A DNA stretch of 45,530 bases from DATLFI01 sp035524895 (GCA_035524895.1 DATLFI010000100.1:1-45530); one strand, 5' to 3'. Shown: positions 8,234-16,933, counted from the first letter of the stretch. The notes: a model not told the origin generated them from the letters alone. Translations and numbers: made by a program.

Positions 8234-9174
8234 GCGAAGTCGCCAGCCTGACCCTGGAGCCGCTCGATCGCGAAGACCGCTGGCAGGTGGCGGGGATGAC
8301 TTTTCCGGCGTACCGTCATCTCCTCGCTCTCGGGGAGCGGAAGCGTCACCCGGAGCTGGGTGACGAGAGGATCGTGGACCCGTTTGGCTTCGTCTTCCGA
8401 CGCGAGGACAGAGTGGTGGCGCTGGCGCTGGCCGAGGTGCCGGTCGCTCCCCAAGACACGCTGCCGCCCCAACTGCTCTCGGTCTTCGTCGAGCCCGCCG
8501 AGCGCCGTCTGGGCCTTGCGGGCGCGCTCGTGGCGCGGGTCGAAGACGAGGTTCGCGGGCGCGGTTACCGCGAGCTGGGCGCGGTCTACACCTGCGGCAG
8601 GCCTGGCGTGGCATGGATGGAGCGGCTGTTGCTCGACCGTGGCTGGGACGAGCCGGCGCCGCAGAGCTTGTCGGTACGATTCGAGCCGACGCGCGCCCTC
8701 GAGAGCACGGCCTTGTCCGAGGCCCGACTGCGCTCCTACTCGAAGGGCCTCGTGATCTTTCCGTGGTCCCAGATCACCGCAGCAGAGCTGGATGGAATTC
8801 GCCGGTCGGATCGGGAGCAACACTGGGTCGAGCCGGCGCTGAACCCGTGGCAGTTCGACCCGCGCTCCTTGGACCCTTCCAGCGTGGGAGCCCGCTACGA
8901 GGGCCAGGTGGTTGGCTGGGTGCTCAACCACCGCATCATCTCGGACGCTGTGCGCTGGAGCGTCGCCTTCATGCGCCGCGACCTGTCCCGTCGAGCGCGT
9001 ACCGTGCCCCTGTTCGAAGCGAGCCTGCGGCGCATCGTGGAGCGCGGCGACTGCCGCTACTGCACGTTCATCACGCCCTTCTCGTATCCGCATATGATTC
9101 GCCTCATCCGCCGTTGGATCGCGCCGATCTCCTTCTTCGTCGAGGAGTCGCGGCGAGTTCGACTTGTCTTCTAG
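8230..9174 (+). CDS. Tandem GNAT-family N-acyltransferase
   Basis: A 314-residue protein with two GNAT folds. The first (about 1-160) has a beta-strand LLSVFVEP followed by ERRLGLAGALVARVE, matching the acyl-CoA pyrophosphate loop (R-x-x-G-x-A). The second (about 190-314) has GWVLNHRI and a degenerate loop in DLSRRARTVP without the usual glycines. GNAT enzymes move an acyl group from CoA or a carrier protein to an amine. In known acylated RiPPs (goadvionin, selidamides) a GNAT-like enzyme attaches the fatty chain, so here it may acylate the peptide N-terminus or the core lysine; this is inference. The TTG start at 8230 overlaps the lanM stop (TTGA), placing it in the same translational unit as the A-T-R protein and LanM. 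Self-resistance acetylation is the alternative. Confidence 0.8.
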   Translation: MSEVASLTLEPLDREDRWQVAGMTFPAYRHLLALGERKRHPELGDERIVDPFGFVFRREDRVVALALAEVPVAPQDTLPPQLLSVFVEPAERRLGLAGALVARVEDEVRGRGYRELGAVYTCGRPGVAWMERLLLDRGWDEPAPQSLSVRFEPTRALESTALSEARLRSYSKGLVIFPWSQITAAELDGIRRSDREQHWVEPALNPWQFDPRSLDPSSVGARYEGQVVGWVLNHRIISDAVRWSVAFMRRDLSRRARTVPLFEASLRRIVERGDCRYCTFITPFSYPHMIRLIRRWIAPISFFVEESRRVRLVF

Positions 9175-9197
9175 AGGTCTCTTTGGGGCGCTGCCAC

Positions 9198-9227
9198 TTG
9201 ACCCGCCGGCTGACTCGCGCCTATCTT
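9198..9227 (+). promoter_or_regulatory. Candidate sigma-70-type promoter for the export block
   Basis: TTGACC (9198-9203) and TATCTT (9222-9227) are separated by 18 bases in the 142-base gap between the GNAT gene and the first tolC-like gene. It would give a leader of about 80 bases. This is pattern recognition only. Confidence 0.45.
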
Positions 9228-9305
9228 CGTGGGGATCAGTCGAAAGTCCTGCGCGTCCCTGTTCCTTCGTTAGGGGTCCAGGGAAAGCTATCTGTCGGAT
9301 TCTGT

Positions 9306-9311
9306 GGAGAG
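9306..9311 (+). promoter_or_regulatory. Ribosome binding site fixing the first TolC start
   Basis: GGAGAG lies 5 bases before ATG 9317. The open frame extends further upstream, but only this ATG gives a signal peptide, and the second paralogue has the same GGAGAG at 11451-11456 before its ATG 11461. Confidence 0.7.
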
Positions 9312-9316
9312 AGCAA

Positions 9317-11356
9317 ATGGGGACGAGATCCCTGCACGAGCCCGTGGTCTACGCCTTGCTGTTGGCGCTCCTCGTGGGGCCAGTGGCGACTGCCCAGCCG
9401 GCAGCGGAGCCGGCGCCCTACCAGCCGCCGGTGCTCTCGTTCGACGGGGGGCGCATCGACCTGATGGAGGCGGTGCGTCTGACGTTGCAGCACGACCCCA
9501 CGTTGCTGCTCGCCGACGAAGACACCAACCTGCGCGCCGGCGTGGTACAGGAAATCGCTGGAGCGTTCGATTGGACGCTCACCGGACAGGTGCAGTACCA
9601 GCACCGCGAGCAAGAGCTGTCCGAGGGCGTCAAGGGAGCCGAGCGCGCCAAGCGCGACCAGGTCGATCTCGCCACCAACCTGATCGCCTGCCCCTCGCAG
9701 CTGCAGGCCGAGCAGAGCTTGGAGCAGCTGCTCGCCGCGAAGGCGGCGGATCCGCGGATCGCGGACTCGGTGATCCCGAGCACCCCGGACGAGTTCGCGT
9801 TGCAGCTCGGCCTGCTCGAATCCCTGATCCAGGCGAACCCCGACAACCCCGAGCTCCAGGCGCGGCTCATCGAGGAGCGCCTCAACTTCATCGACGCCGA
9901 GATCGCCGTGACGCGGGCCGCTCTCGACGGGGCCGAGGGCCGCGAGGGTCTCCGGGAAGCGTGCCGGCGCGGGCGCGAGGCGCTCGAGGCGCTCGGCGCC
10001 GTGCCCGAGGAGGAGGAGTTCGACCAGGCGCAGCTCCAGCTCCGGCTGGAGAAGCTGACGCGCACCGGCATCCTGCTGGCGCCGTTCCTGACGGGCAACT
10101 TCAACAGCACCGAGTTCATCGGCAAGCGGAGCGGAAGCTTCGAGGTCACCGGGTTCAGCCCAACGCTGGGCATTCCGATCGAGGAGCTGCAGGGCGCCGA
10201 GCTCGGTGGCAAGAACGCCGGCGACACCTACACGGTCGAAGTCGGCTTCGACGTCAACATCCCGCTGCTGCGCAACCGCGGCAGGCTCGCCGTGGCCGGG
10301 CCGGAGATCGCGGCCGGGATCGACTACGACGCCTCCGAGCTCACTCTCGCGCACACCGCCTCCGAGAGCGCTCTCAACACCGCGTTCGCGTTCTGGAACC
10401 TGGTCGCGACCCAGGAGCGTCTGCGGGTGCTCGAAACCTCGGTCGGGCTGCAGGGGCAGGTGGTCGACGTCACGCGGCGGCTGATCGAGGCCGACGAGCT
10501 GCCGGCGGCCGAGTCGGCCCGCGGCCTCGCCGGCGAGGCCAACGCCAGGGCGCAGCTCGAGGGCGCGCAGCGCGACCTGATTGCCGCCAAGGTCAACCTG
10601 GTTCGCGCCATGGGCCTCTCCATCGAGGGCGAGCAGAACATCCCCGACGCCGAGGGCGGCTTCCCGCCGCCGCCGAACCGCGCCGAGGTCGAACGCCTGT
10701 TGGAAGCCGAGTTGGTGCAGCAGGGCGTCGCGAACCGGCTCGACCTGCAGTCGGCGCGCAAGCTGGTGGAATCCGGCGGCATCCTGGCCGACGCCGCGCG
10801 TATCAACCTCAAGCCGCGCTTCAACCTGCTCGGCAACGTCTCGGCCATCGGACGCGGCGAAGGCTCCGTTTCCGAGGCCACCAACGACTTCAAGGCGCCC
10901 AACTTCCGGATCGGCGCGTCGCTCGAGAAGCCGTTCGGCAACAACGCGCAGAGGGGACGCCTGGTGCAGGCGGAGGCGCGCGAGCGCCAGAGCGAGATCA
11001 GCGCGGCCGACCTCGAGCGCCAGATTCGACTCGAGGTGGTGCGCACGCTCGGCTCGTTGCTCGCCGCGATCGACGCTCTCGCTCAGGCCGAAGCCGCCGG
11101 TGAGAGCTTCGAGCGGACGGTGGCGGCCGAGTTCGAGAAGCTCCGCATCGGGGAGTCGACGTTGCTCGACACGGTGATCACCGAGCAGCAGCGTACGCAG
11201 GCATTGCTCGGCGTAGTCGCGGCGCGCCAGCAAGTCGCCAACCTGGCGAGTCAGCTGCGCTTCGAAACCGGCACCCTGGTCGGGCGCGAGGCGGAAGAAA
11301 ACCGCATCACGTGGGAGTCGTTGACCACGCTGCCGGGCGGAGAGGCTGGGTCGTGA
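9317..11356 (+). CDS. TolC-family outer-membrane efflux protein, long form, copy 1
   Basis: A 679-residue outer-membrane channel protein for exporting the RiPP product. It has a signal peptide (LLLALLVGPVATA, cleavage near residue 26), the TolC-type entry (RIDLMEAVRLTLQHDP), and long helical hairpins in its second half, including VGFDVNIPLLRNRGR and the final helix QQRTQALLGVVAARQQVANLASQLRFETG. Typical TolC proteins have about 430-490 residues. The excess is an insertion at roughly residues 100-260, which includes two Cys (IACPSQL, REACRRG) and ends before EEEEFDQAQLQLRLEKL. ATG 9317 is chosen over upstream in-frame codons because of its Shine-Dalgarno sequence and signal peptide. A close paralogue follows, with a third more distant one after it. 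It probably pairs with the HlyD-like adaptor downstream. Confidence 0.87.
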   Translation: MGTRSLHEPVVYALLLALLVGPVATAQPAAEPAPYQPPVLSFDGGRIDLMEAVRLTLQHDPTLLLADEDTNLRAGVVQEIAGAFDWTLTGQVQYQHREQELSEGVKGAERAKRDQVDLATNLIACPSQLQAEQSLEQLLAAKAADPRIADSVIPSTPDEFALQLGLLESLIQANPDNPELQARLIEERLNFIDAEIAVTRAALDGAEGREGLREACRRGREALEALGAVPEEEEFDQAQLQLRLEKLTRTGILLAPFLTGNFNSTEFIGKRSGSFEVTGFSPTLGIPIEELQGAELGGKNAGDTYTVEVGFDVNIPLLRNRGRLAVAGPEIAAGIDYDASELTLAHTASESALNTAFAFWNLVATQERLRVLETSVGLQGQVVDVTRRLIEADELPAAESARGLAGEANARAQLEGAQRDLIAAKVNLVRAMGLSIEGEQNIPDAEGGFPPPPNRAEVERLLEAELVQQGVANRLDLQSARKLVESGGILADAARINLKPRFNLLGNVSAIGRGEGSVSEATNDFKAPNFRIGASLEKPFGNNAQRGRLVQAEARERQSEISAADLERQIRLEVVRTLGSLLAAIDALAQAEAAGESFERTVAAEFEKLRIGESTLLDTVITEQQRTQALLGVVAARQQVANLASQLRFETGTLVGREAEENRITWESLTTLPGGEAGS

Positions 11357-11460
11357 AGGTCGCAACTGTGTCGGACCGCGCCAGCCAGTACGTCGCTAGG
11401 CGCTCAGCTTCGGCGTGCATCGTCCAGCGAAGGACTTTTTCGGTTCTGGGGGAGAGACAC

Positions 11461-13542
11461 ATGGGGACGAGGTCCCGCCCGAGGTCCGCGGTCTACGCGC
11501 TCTCGTTGGTGTCGGCGCTGCTCGCGGTTCCCGTCGCAAGCGCGCAGCAGCCGGCCGACGCGGCGCCTTACCAGCCGCCGGTGTTCTCGTTCGAAGGCGG
11601 TCGCATCGACCTGATGGAGGCGATCCGCCTGACCCTGCAGTACGACCCGAGGCTGCTCCTGGCGGAGGAGGACACCAACCTCCGCGCCGGCGTCGCGCAG
11701 GAGTTTGCGGGAGCGTTCGACTGGACGTTGACCGGCCAGGCTCAGTACCAGCACCGCGAGCAAGAGCTTTCCGAGGCGAACCAGCGCAGCGAGCGCAAGA
11801 AGCGCGCGCAGTTGGACTTGGCAACCAACGATCCGCGCCTGGGATCGTTGGGTAGTTGCCCCAGCCAGTTGCAGCAGGAGCAGCGCCTCGCGCTGTTGCT
11901 CGCGGTGGCGGAGCAGGACGGGGGGATCTACTCGTTTCCGACCCCCGAGCCCACCGACGGGTTCGCCCTGCAACTGCACCTGCTCGAAACACTGATCCAG
12001 GCGAACCTCGGTGACCCTCTGGTGCAGCAGCAACTGCAAGACGAACGAAGGCGGTCCATCCAGGGGGAGATCGACGCGACGCGTGCGCGCTTGTTCGGCG
12101 CCCCCGACCTCGATGGCGACGGCCAGCCCGACACCGACGGTTTGATCGAGCGCTGCCGCCGCGGTCGCGAGCAGCTCGAGCTCCTGGGCGCCGTGCCCGA
12201 AGAGGAGGAGTTCGACCAGGCGCAGCTCCAGCTCCGCCTCGAGAAGCTGACGCGGAGCGGCATCTTCCTCGCGCCCTTCCTGACGGGCAACTACAACGCC
12301 ACCGAGTTCGTCGGCAAGCGGAGCGGTCGTTTCGTGATCGACGCCTTCAGCCCGTCCGGCATCCCGATCGAGGCCCTCGTGGACGATCGCGGCGGCAAGA
12401 ACGTTCGCGACAGCTATACCTTCGAGGTCGGCTTCGACGTGAACGTCCCCTTGCTGCGCAACCGCGGCCGCGCCGCGGTGGCGGGGCCCGAGATCGCGGC
12501 GGGCATCGACTACGAGGCCTCCGAGCTCACGCTCGCGCACTCCGCCGCGGAGAGCGCGCTCGTCACGGCCTTCGCGTTCTGGGGCGTGGTCGCGGCTCAA
12601 GAGCGCCTGGCGGTGCTCGAGACTTCCGTGGGCTTGCAGGGCCAGGTGGTGGACATCACTCGGCGTCTGATCGAAGCCGACGAGCTGCCGGCGGTCGAAT
12701 CCGCGCGCGGGCTCGCGGGCGAGTCCAACGCCAGGACGCAGCTCGAGGGCGCTCGCCGGGACCTGATCTCGGCCAAGGTGAACCTGCTGCGTGCGATGGG
12801 CCTGTCGGTCGAGGGCATGCAGAACGTCCCCGGCGCCGAAGGCGGCTTCCCGCCGGCGCCGACCCGCGCCGACGTCGAGCGGCTTCTGGAAGCAGAGCTG
12901 GTGCGGCAGGGAATCGCGAACCGGCTCGACCTGGAGGCGGCGCGCAAGCTGACGGAGTCGGGTGGCATCCTCGCCGCCGCGGCACGGATCAACCTCAAAC
13001 CGCGGTTCAACGTGCTCGGCAACGTCTCGGCGGTCGGGCGCGGCGAAGAGTCGCTCTCCAAGGCCACCGACGATTTCAAGGGGCCGAGCTATCGCATCGG
13101 CACCTCGTTCGAGAAGCCCTTCGGCAACAACCAGCAGAAGGGTCGCCTGCTGCAGGTCGAGGCGCGTGCTCGGCAGAACGAAATCAGCGCTGGCGACCTC
13201 GAGCGCCAGGTTCGCCTCGAAGTGATACGCACGGCTGGGTCGTTGCTCGATGCGATCGACGCGCTGGCGCTGGCCGAGGAGGCAGGTCAGGCCTTCGAGC
13301 GGACCGTGAACGGCGAGATCCAGAAGCTGCGCATCGGCGAGGCGACGCTGCTCGACGCTGTGCTCACGGAGCAACAGCGGACACAGGCGCTGCTCGGCGT
13401 CGTCTCGGTGCGCCAGCAGGTGGCCAACCTGTTGAGCCAGCTCCGCTTCGAGACCGGGACGCTGGTCGACCGCGCAGCGGACGAGAACCGCATCACGTGG
13501 GAGTCGTTGACGACGCTGCCAGGCAGCGAGTCTGGTTCGTGA
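11461..13542 (+). CDS. TolC-family outer-membrane efflux protein, long form, copy 2
   Basis: A 693-residue tandem paralogue of the preceding gene. The two share most of their sequence from the MGTRS start through ENRITWESLTTLPG at the end, as well as the ribosome-site region. It has a signal peptide (SLVSALLAVPVASA), the TolC entry RIDLMEAIRLTLQYDP and the same Cys pair in the insertion (GSCPSQL, IERCRRGRE). Unlike copy 1, the insertion carries DLDGDGQPDTDG, an Asp-rich loop like thrombospondin-type-3 or EF-hand calcium sites. ATG 11461 follows GGAGAG by 4 bases. The retained similarity suggests a fairly recent duplication, while the divergent insertion suggests separate roles at the cell surface or periplasm. 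Role: outer-membrane exit for the RiPP exporter. Confidence 0.87.
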   Translation: MGTRSRPRSAVYALSLVSALLAVPVASAQQPADAAPYQPPVFSFEGGRIDLMEAIRLTLQYDPRLLLAEEDTNLRAGVAQEFAGAFDWTLTGQAQYQHREQELSEANQRSERKKRAQLDLATNDPRLGSLGSCPSQLQQEQRLALLLAVAEQDGGIYSFPTPEPTDGFALQLHLLETLIQANLGDPLVQQQLQDERRRSIQGEIDATRARLFGAPDLDGDGQPDTDGLIERCRRGREQLELLGAVPEEEEFDQAQLQLRLEKLTRSGIFLAPFLTGNYNATEFVGKRSGRFVIDAFSPSGIPIEALVDDRGGKNVRDSYTFEVGFDVNVPLLRNRGRAAVAGPEIAAGIDYEASELTLAHSAAESALVTAFAFWGVVAAQERLAVLETSVGLQGQVVDITRRLIEADELPAVESARGLAGESNARTQLEGARRDLISAKVNLLRAMGLSVEGMQNVPGAEGGFPPAPTRADVERLLEAELVRQGIANRLDLEAARKLTESGGILAAAARINLKPRFNVLGNVSAVGRGEESLSKATDDFKGPSYRIGTSFEKPFGNNQQKGRLLQVEARARQNEISAGDLERQVRLEVIRTAGSLLDAIDALALAEEAGQAFERTVNGEIQKLRIGEATLLDAVLTEQQRTQALLGVVSVRQQVANLLSQLRFETGTLVDRAADENRITWESLTTLPGSESGS

Positions 13543-13571
13543 AGCGAATGCCGGACCAGAGGAACATAGCC

Positions 13572-15707
13572 ATGCTGTTTCTTAGGATCATTCGTTCCGC
13601 GGTTCTAGTCGGCGCGCCGGCCGGTGCGCCGGGGCGGGCCGGCAGCTTCATTTGGGCACGGGCGGCCAGCGCCGCCTTCGTCCTGATGTCGATCTTCGTC
13701 CCGGGAAGCCTGGCAGCGCAGCAGGGCGCCCCGCCAGCGCTCCAGCTCGAGGGGCCGCGGATCGATCTCGCCGAGGCGATCGACCGTACGCTGCGCAATT
13801 CGCCGTCGCTGTTCGACGCCGAGCAGTCGGTGGTCGAGCGGGAGGGTGTGGCGCAAGAGACCCAGGGGCTGTTCGACACCCTGCTTTTCTTCGACACCAA
13901 TTTCGAGTTGCGCCAGCTCGGCCTGCTGAGCGGGCAGTTCGGTGGCGAGTTGCGGCGGCGGGTGCCGATCGAGCTCGCCGCGGGTTGCGATCCCCCGATC
14001 TGCGATCCGGCGTTCCCCGGCATGCTCGATCCCGCCGCGGACGCCCTGGCGCGAGGCGCGTTCGAGGAGGGCTCGGTGCTGTTCGGCGACTGCTCTGATT
14101 CCGACGAGCTGTTCGTGTTCGCGATCCAGGGCGGTCGCGACGTGACCATCTGTTTCGACGCGGCGGGCCAGCAGAAGATCCAGATCATCTCCGACGTCGA
14201 CGGCCAGCTCGTCTCGAGCGATCAGCTCGCAACGTTGGCGCGCATTCAGGCCATCATCAACATCTTGCAGCTCCAGCTGAATGGGGAGATCGACGCGCAG
14301 ATCGGGAACCTGATCAAGTCGCTGCAGGACGAGATCCGCGAGATCGTGCGGCAGCTCCGCACCACTGCGGACATCTTCCGGTTGTCGCGCTTCAACCTCG
14401 GCGTGATGCCCGAGGTGGAGCAGTTCCTGGAGCTGTCGGCGGAGGTCGGCAGCCGGTGGCAGTTCCGTAGCGGGCCGGCGCTCACCGCCACCCTGTCGAT
14501 GCTCGGTACCGAGGACAACTATGCCGACAAGCCGCTCATCGTAGGCTTCGGCGACGCGCTGCCGCCGAACTCGTTCTCGGTCTCCGCCGGCCTCACCCTC
14601 GACGTGCCCCTCGCCGCCGGGCGCGGCAGGCTCGCCACTTCGGGCCCCAGCCGCGCTGCCGAGACGGCCGTGCGCGCCCAACAGGAGGTCTACCAGCACA
14701 CCGCAGCCGGGGAGGCGCTTCGCACGATCGCCAGCTACTGGGTGCTCGCGGCCGCCGAGGAGAAGGTCAAAGTGCTGACGGCGTCGGTGGACCGGCAGGC
14801 GCGGATCCTTGACGCTACCCGCTTGCTGGTCGATGCCGACGAGCTCGCCGCCGCGGAGGCGAACCGTACCGAGGCGCGCTACGCGCAGAGCGCAGGCCAG
14901 CTCGCCACCGCCCGCCAAGAGGTGACGCAGGCGCGGGTCGACCTGGCGCAGTCGATGGGTGACTCGCCAGGGCGGCTCGAGGAGACGCCGCTGACCAGCC
15001 AGCCGCTGCCGTCGGTCGCCGGCGAGACCTACGACCCGGGTGCATGGATCGAGCGCGCGCTCCGGCAGCGTGACGACGTGGCCGCAGCGGCGCTCGCGAC
15101 CGAAGCTACTGGGATCCTCGAGGGCGTCGCACGTACCGACCTTCGCCGTCGCGTCGACCTCTCGTTCAACGCCTCGTTCAACGCGTTCGAGGAGAGCTTC
15201 GCCAACCGACTCTACGATCTCGATGGCTACTGGGAGGCGGTCAATGGCATCGTCTCGGGACCGAGCTACGGCGTCGTGCTTCGCATCGATCTGCCGTTCC
15301 AGAACCGGACGGCCAAGGGCCGACTCGCCCAGGCGCGCGCCAACACCTCGACCAGCCGGATCAACGAGGCCGATATCGCTCGTCAGGTGCGGCTGCAGCT
15401 GACAGAGCTGACGAAGTCGCTCGAGCGGCGGCAGGCGCAGCTCACGCAGGTCGAAGAGAGCCTCCGCCAGTCGGAGCGGGCGCTCGAGGCGAGCAACAGC
15501 CTCTACCAGTCTGGCGAGCTCACCTTGATCGATCTGTTGTCGACCGAAGAGCAGGTGACGAGCGCCCGGCTGGCGCTGGTCGATCTGCGCGCCGAGATCG
15601 CAATCCTCGAAGCTCAGGTACGCTTCGAGGCGGGCGAGCTCTTGGAGCCCGGTGCCGATCAGGGAGACTATCGCTCGCTGCGGCTGCGTGCGGACGGAGG
15701 CCCCTAG
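13572..15707 (+). CDS. TolC-family outer-membrane efflux protein, divergent copy 3
   Basis: A 711-residue third TolC-like protein, clearly related but more divergent. A long N-terminal signal region (hydrophobic ASAAFVLMSIFVPGSLAA) is followed by RIDLAEAIDRTLRNSP, then the TolC core (LTLDVPLAAGRGRLATSGP, IDLPFQNRTAKGRLAQA, LIDLLSTEEQVTSARLALVDLRAEIAILEAQVRFEAG). Its insertion (about residues 100-270) holds four Cys (GCDPPICDP, GDCSDS, TICFDA) and a helical QLQLNGEIDAQIGNLI stretch. ATG 13572 has AGAGGAAC 6-7 bases upstream; an upstream in-frame start would overlap the previous gene. Three channel proteins in one export operon is unusual, because TolC normally works as a homotrimer. Confidence 0.85.
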   Translation: MLFLRIIRSAVLVGAPAGAPGRAGSFIWARAASAAFVLMSIFVPGSLAAQQGAPPALQLEGPRIDLAEAIDRTLRNSPSLFDAEQSVVEREGVAQETQGLFDTLLFFDTNFELRQLGLLSGQFGGELRRRVPIELAAGCDPPICDPAFPGMLDPAADALARGAFEEGSVLFGDCSDSDELFVFAIQGGRDVTICFDAAGQQKIQIISDVDGQLVSSDQLATLARIQAIINILQLQLNGEIDAQIGNLIKSLQDEIREIVRQLRTTADIFRLSRFNLGVMPEVEQFLELSAEVGSRWQFRSGPALTATLSMLGTEDNYADKPLIVGFGDALPPNSFSVSAGLTLDVPLAAGRGRLATSGPSRAAETAVRAQQEVYQHTAAGEALRTIASYWVLAAAEEKVKVLTASVDRQARILDATRLLVDADELAAAEANRTEARYAQSAGQLATARQEVTQARVDLAQSMGDSPGRLEETPLTSQPLPSVAGETYDPGAWIERALRQRDDVAAAALATEATGILEGVARTDLRRRVDLSFNASFNAFEESFANRLYDLDGYWEAVNGIVSGPSYGVVLRIDLPFQNRTAKGRLAQARANTSTSRINEADIARQVRLQLTELTKSLERRQAQLTQVEESLRQSERALEASNSLYQSGELTLIDLLSTEEQVTSARLALVDLRAEIAILEAQVRFEAGELLEPGADQGDYRSLRLRADGGP

Positions 15708-15789
15708 AGGATCGGAGTGGCGGGGCAGGCCCAAGTAGTCTGCGGGCCACCAGGACAACGAACCGAAGATCATCCACGGAGGTAACGCG

Positions 15790-16932
15790 ATGTCGGCTCA
15801 CCATCTCCTGCGCAAGGCGGCGATCGAGAAGATGCAATCGCCGGAGCAGCTCGACATGGCGATGCGCGTCACGTCGCCTGTCAGCTGGCTCGCACTGACC
15901 ACGCTCGGCGTGCTGATCTCCACCGCGGTGGTCTACAGCGTCGTGGCAACCATGCCGGTCCGGGTGGATGGTCAGGGGATCATCTTGCGCGGCGGCGTCG
16001 CCCCGAAGATCCAGGTGCTCGCCGCGGGGGTCGTGCGCACCATCGAGGTCGAGGTCGGTGACGTGGTCGAGAAGGACCAGGTCGTGGCCTACCTCGACTT
16101 GGCGGACCTGCAGTCCCAGATCCAGCAGGCGCAGGACGCAGTGCGCGATCTCGAGCGGCAGGAGTCGAATCGCCGTGGGGGGTTGGGCAACGTGATGGGA
16201 GGGTACCGGGCCGAGATCGCCAATCTCCAGGCGCAGAAGGTCAACAAGCAGAAGCTGCTCCAGCAGGGTCTCGCACGCCAGCAAGACGTGCTCGCCATCG
16301 ATCGCCAGATCCAGCAGGTACGCACCCAGATGTTCCAGGCGCAACAGCAAGACACGGGCGTCTCGAACCAGCTCGACGAGCGGCGCCGGAGCTTGCAGCA
16401 ACTCCAGGACAAGATGGAGAACGGGGCAGTGATCCGCAGCAACTACCGCGGCCGCGTGGCTGCGATCGTCAAGCTGCCTGGTCAAGTCGTGCAGGCCAGC
16501 GAGGCTCTGATCAACCTCGAGGAGGCCGACGCGCCCTTCGAGGTGACGCTCTTCGTCCCCTTTGCCGAGGGCAAGAAGATCCACCCGAGTATGGAGGTCC
16601 GGATCTCGCCCGATACCGTGAAGCGCGAGGAGTTCGGCTTCATGCTCGGGAGCGTCCAGGCGGTGTCGCCCCAGCCGGTGACTTACGACGAGGTCGTCGC
16701 GAAGCTGGGTCGGGATCTGGCTCAGAAGTACGTCAAGGACACCCCATTCGAGGTCAGGGTGATTCCGACGATCGACGAGACGACGGGGAGGTTCAGGTGG
16801 ACCTCCGGAGACGGGCCTCCCTCCGAGGTCAGCGCCAGCACTGGTGTGACGGCCCAGATCATCGTCGACTACAAGAAGCCGATCTCGTACGTCATCCCGA
16901 CGATCAAGAAGACCCTCGGCGTGAGCTCCTGA
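15790..16932 (+). CDS. HlyD-like membrane fusion protein, NHLM secretion system
   Basis: A 380-residue periplasmic adaptor linking inner-membrane ABC exporters to TolC. A short cytosolic N-terminus (RKAAIEKMQSPEQLD, typical of NHLM secretion proteins) is followed by one transmembrane helix (about 33-55, LTTLGVLISTAVVYSVV). A lipoyl/barrel half comes next (VLAAGVVRTIEVEVGDVVEKDQVVAYLDLADLQ), then a helical coiled-coil hairpin (about 98-220) and the returning barrel half (GRVAAIVKLPGQVVQASEALINLEE). A strong GGAGGT (15778-15783) lies 6 bases before ATG 15790. The downstream ABC gene starts 1 base after the stop, so these are co-translated. It matches the family annotated as NHLM bacteriocin system secretion protein (TIGR03794). 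Confidence 0.92.
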   Translation: MSAHHLLRKAAIEKMQSPEQLDMAMRVTSPVSWLALTTLGVLISTAVVYSVVATMPVRVDGQGIILRGGVAPKIQVLAAGVVRTIEVEVGDVVEKDQVVAYLDLADLQSQIQQAQDAVRDLERQESNRRGGLGNVMGGYRAEIANLQAQKVNKQKLLQQGLARQQDVLAIDRQIQQVRTQMFQAQQQDTGVSNQLDERRRSLQQLQDKMENGAVIRSNYRGRVAAIVKLPGQVVQASEALINLEEADAPFEVTLFVPFAEGKKIHPSMEVRISPDTVKREEFGFMLGSVQAVSPQPVTYDEVVAKLGRDLAQKYVKDTPFEVRVIPTIDETTGRFRWTSGDGPPSEVSASTGVTAQIIVDYKKPISYVIPTIKKTLGVSS

Positions 16933-16933
16933 T

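Noticed and set aside
1494..15773. Very long antisense open frames: 864 aa at 1494-4088, 709 aa at 9236-11365, 656 aa at 11404-13374, 722 aa at 13605-15773 (all - strand)
   Set aside because: They mirror clear + strand genes with recognised domains; GC-rich third positions leave few stops on the opposite strand. Their proteins show no motifs and are Arg/Gln/His-rich.
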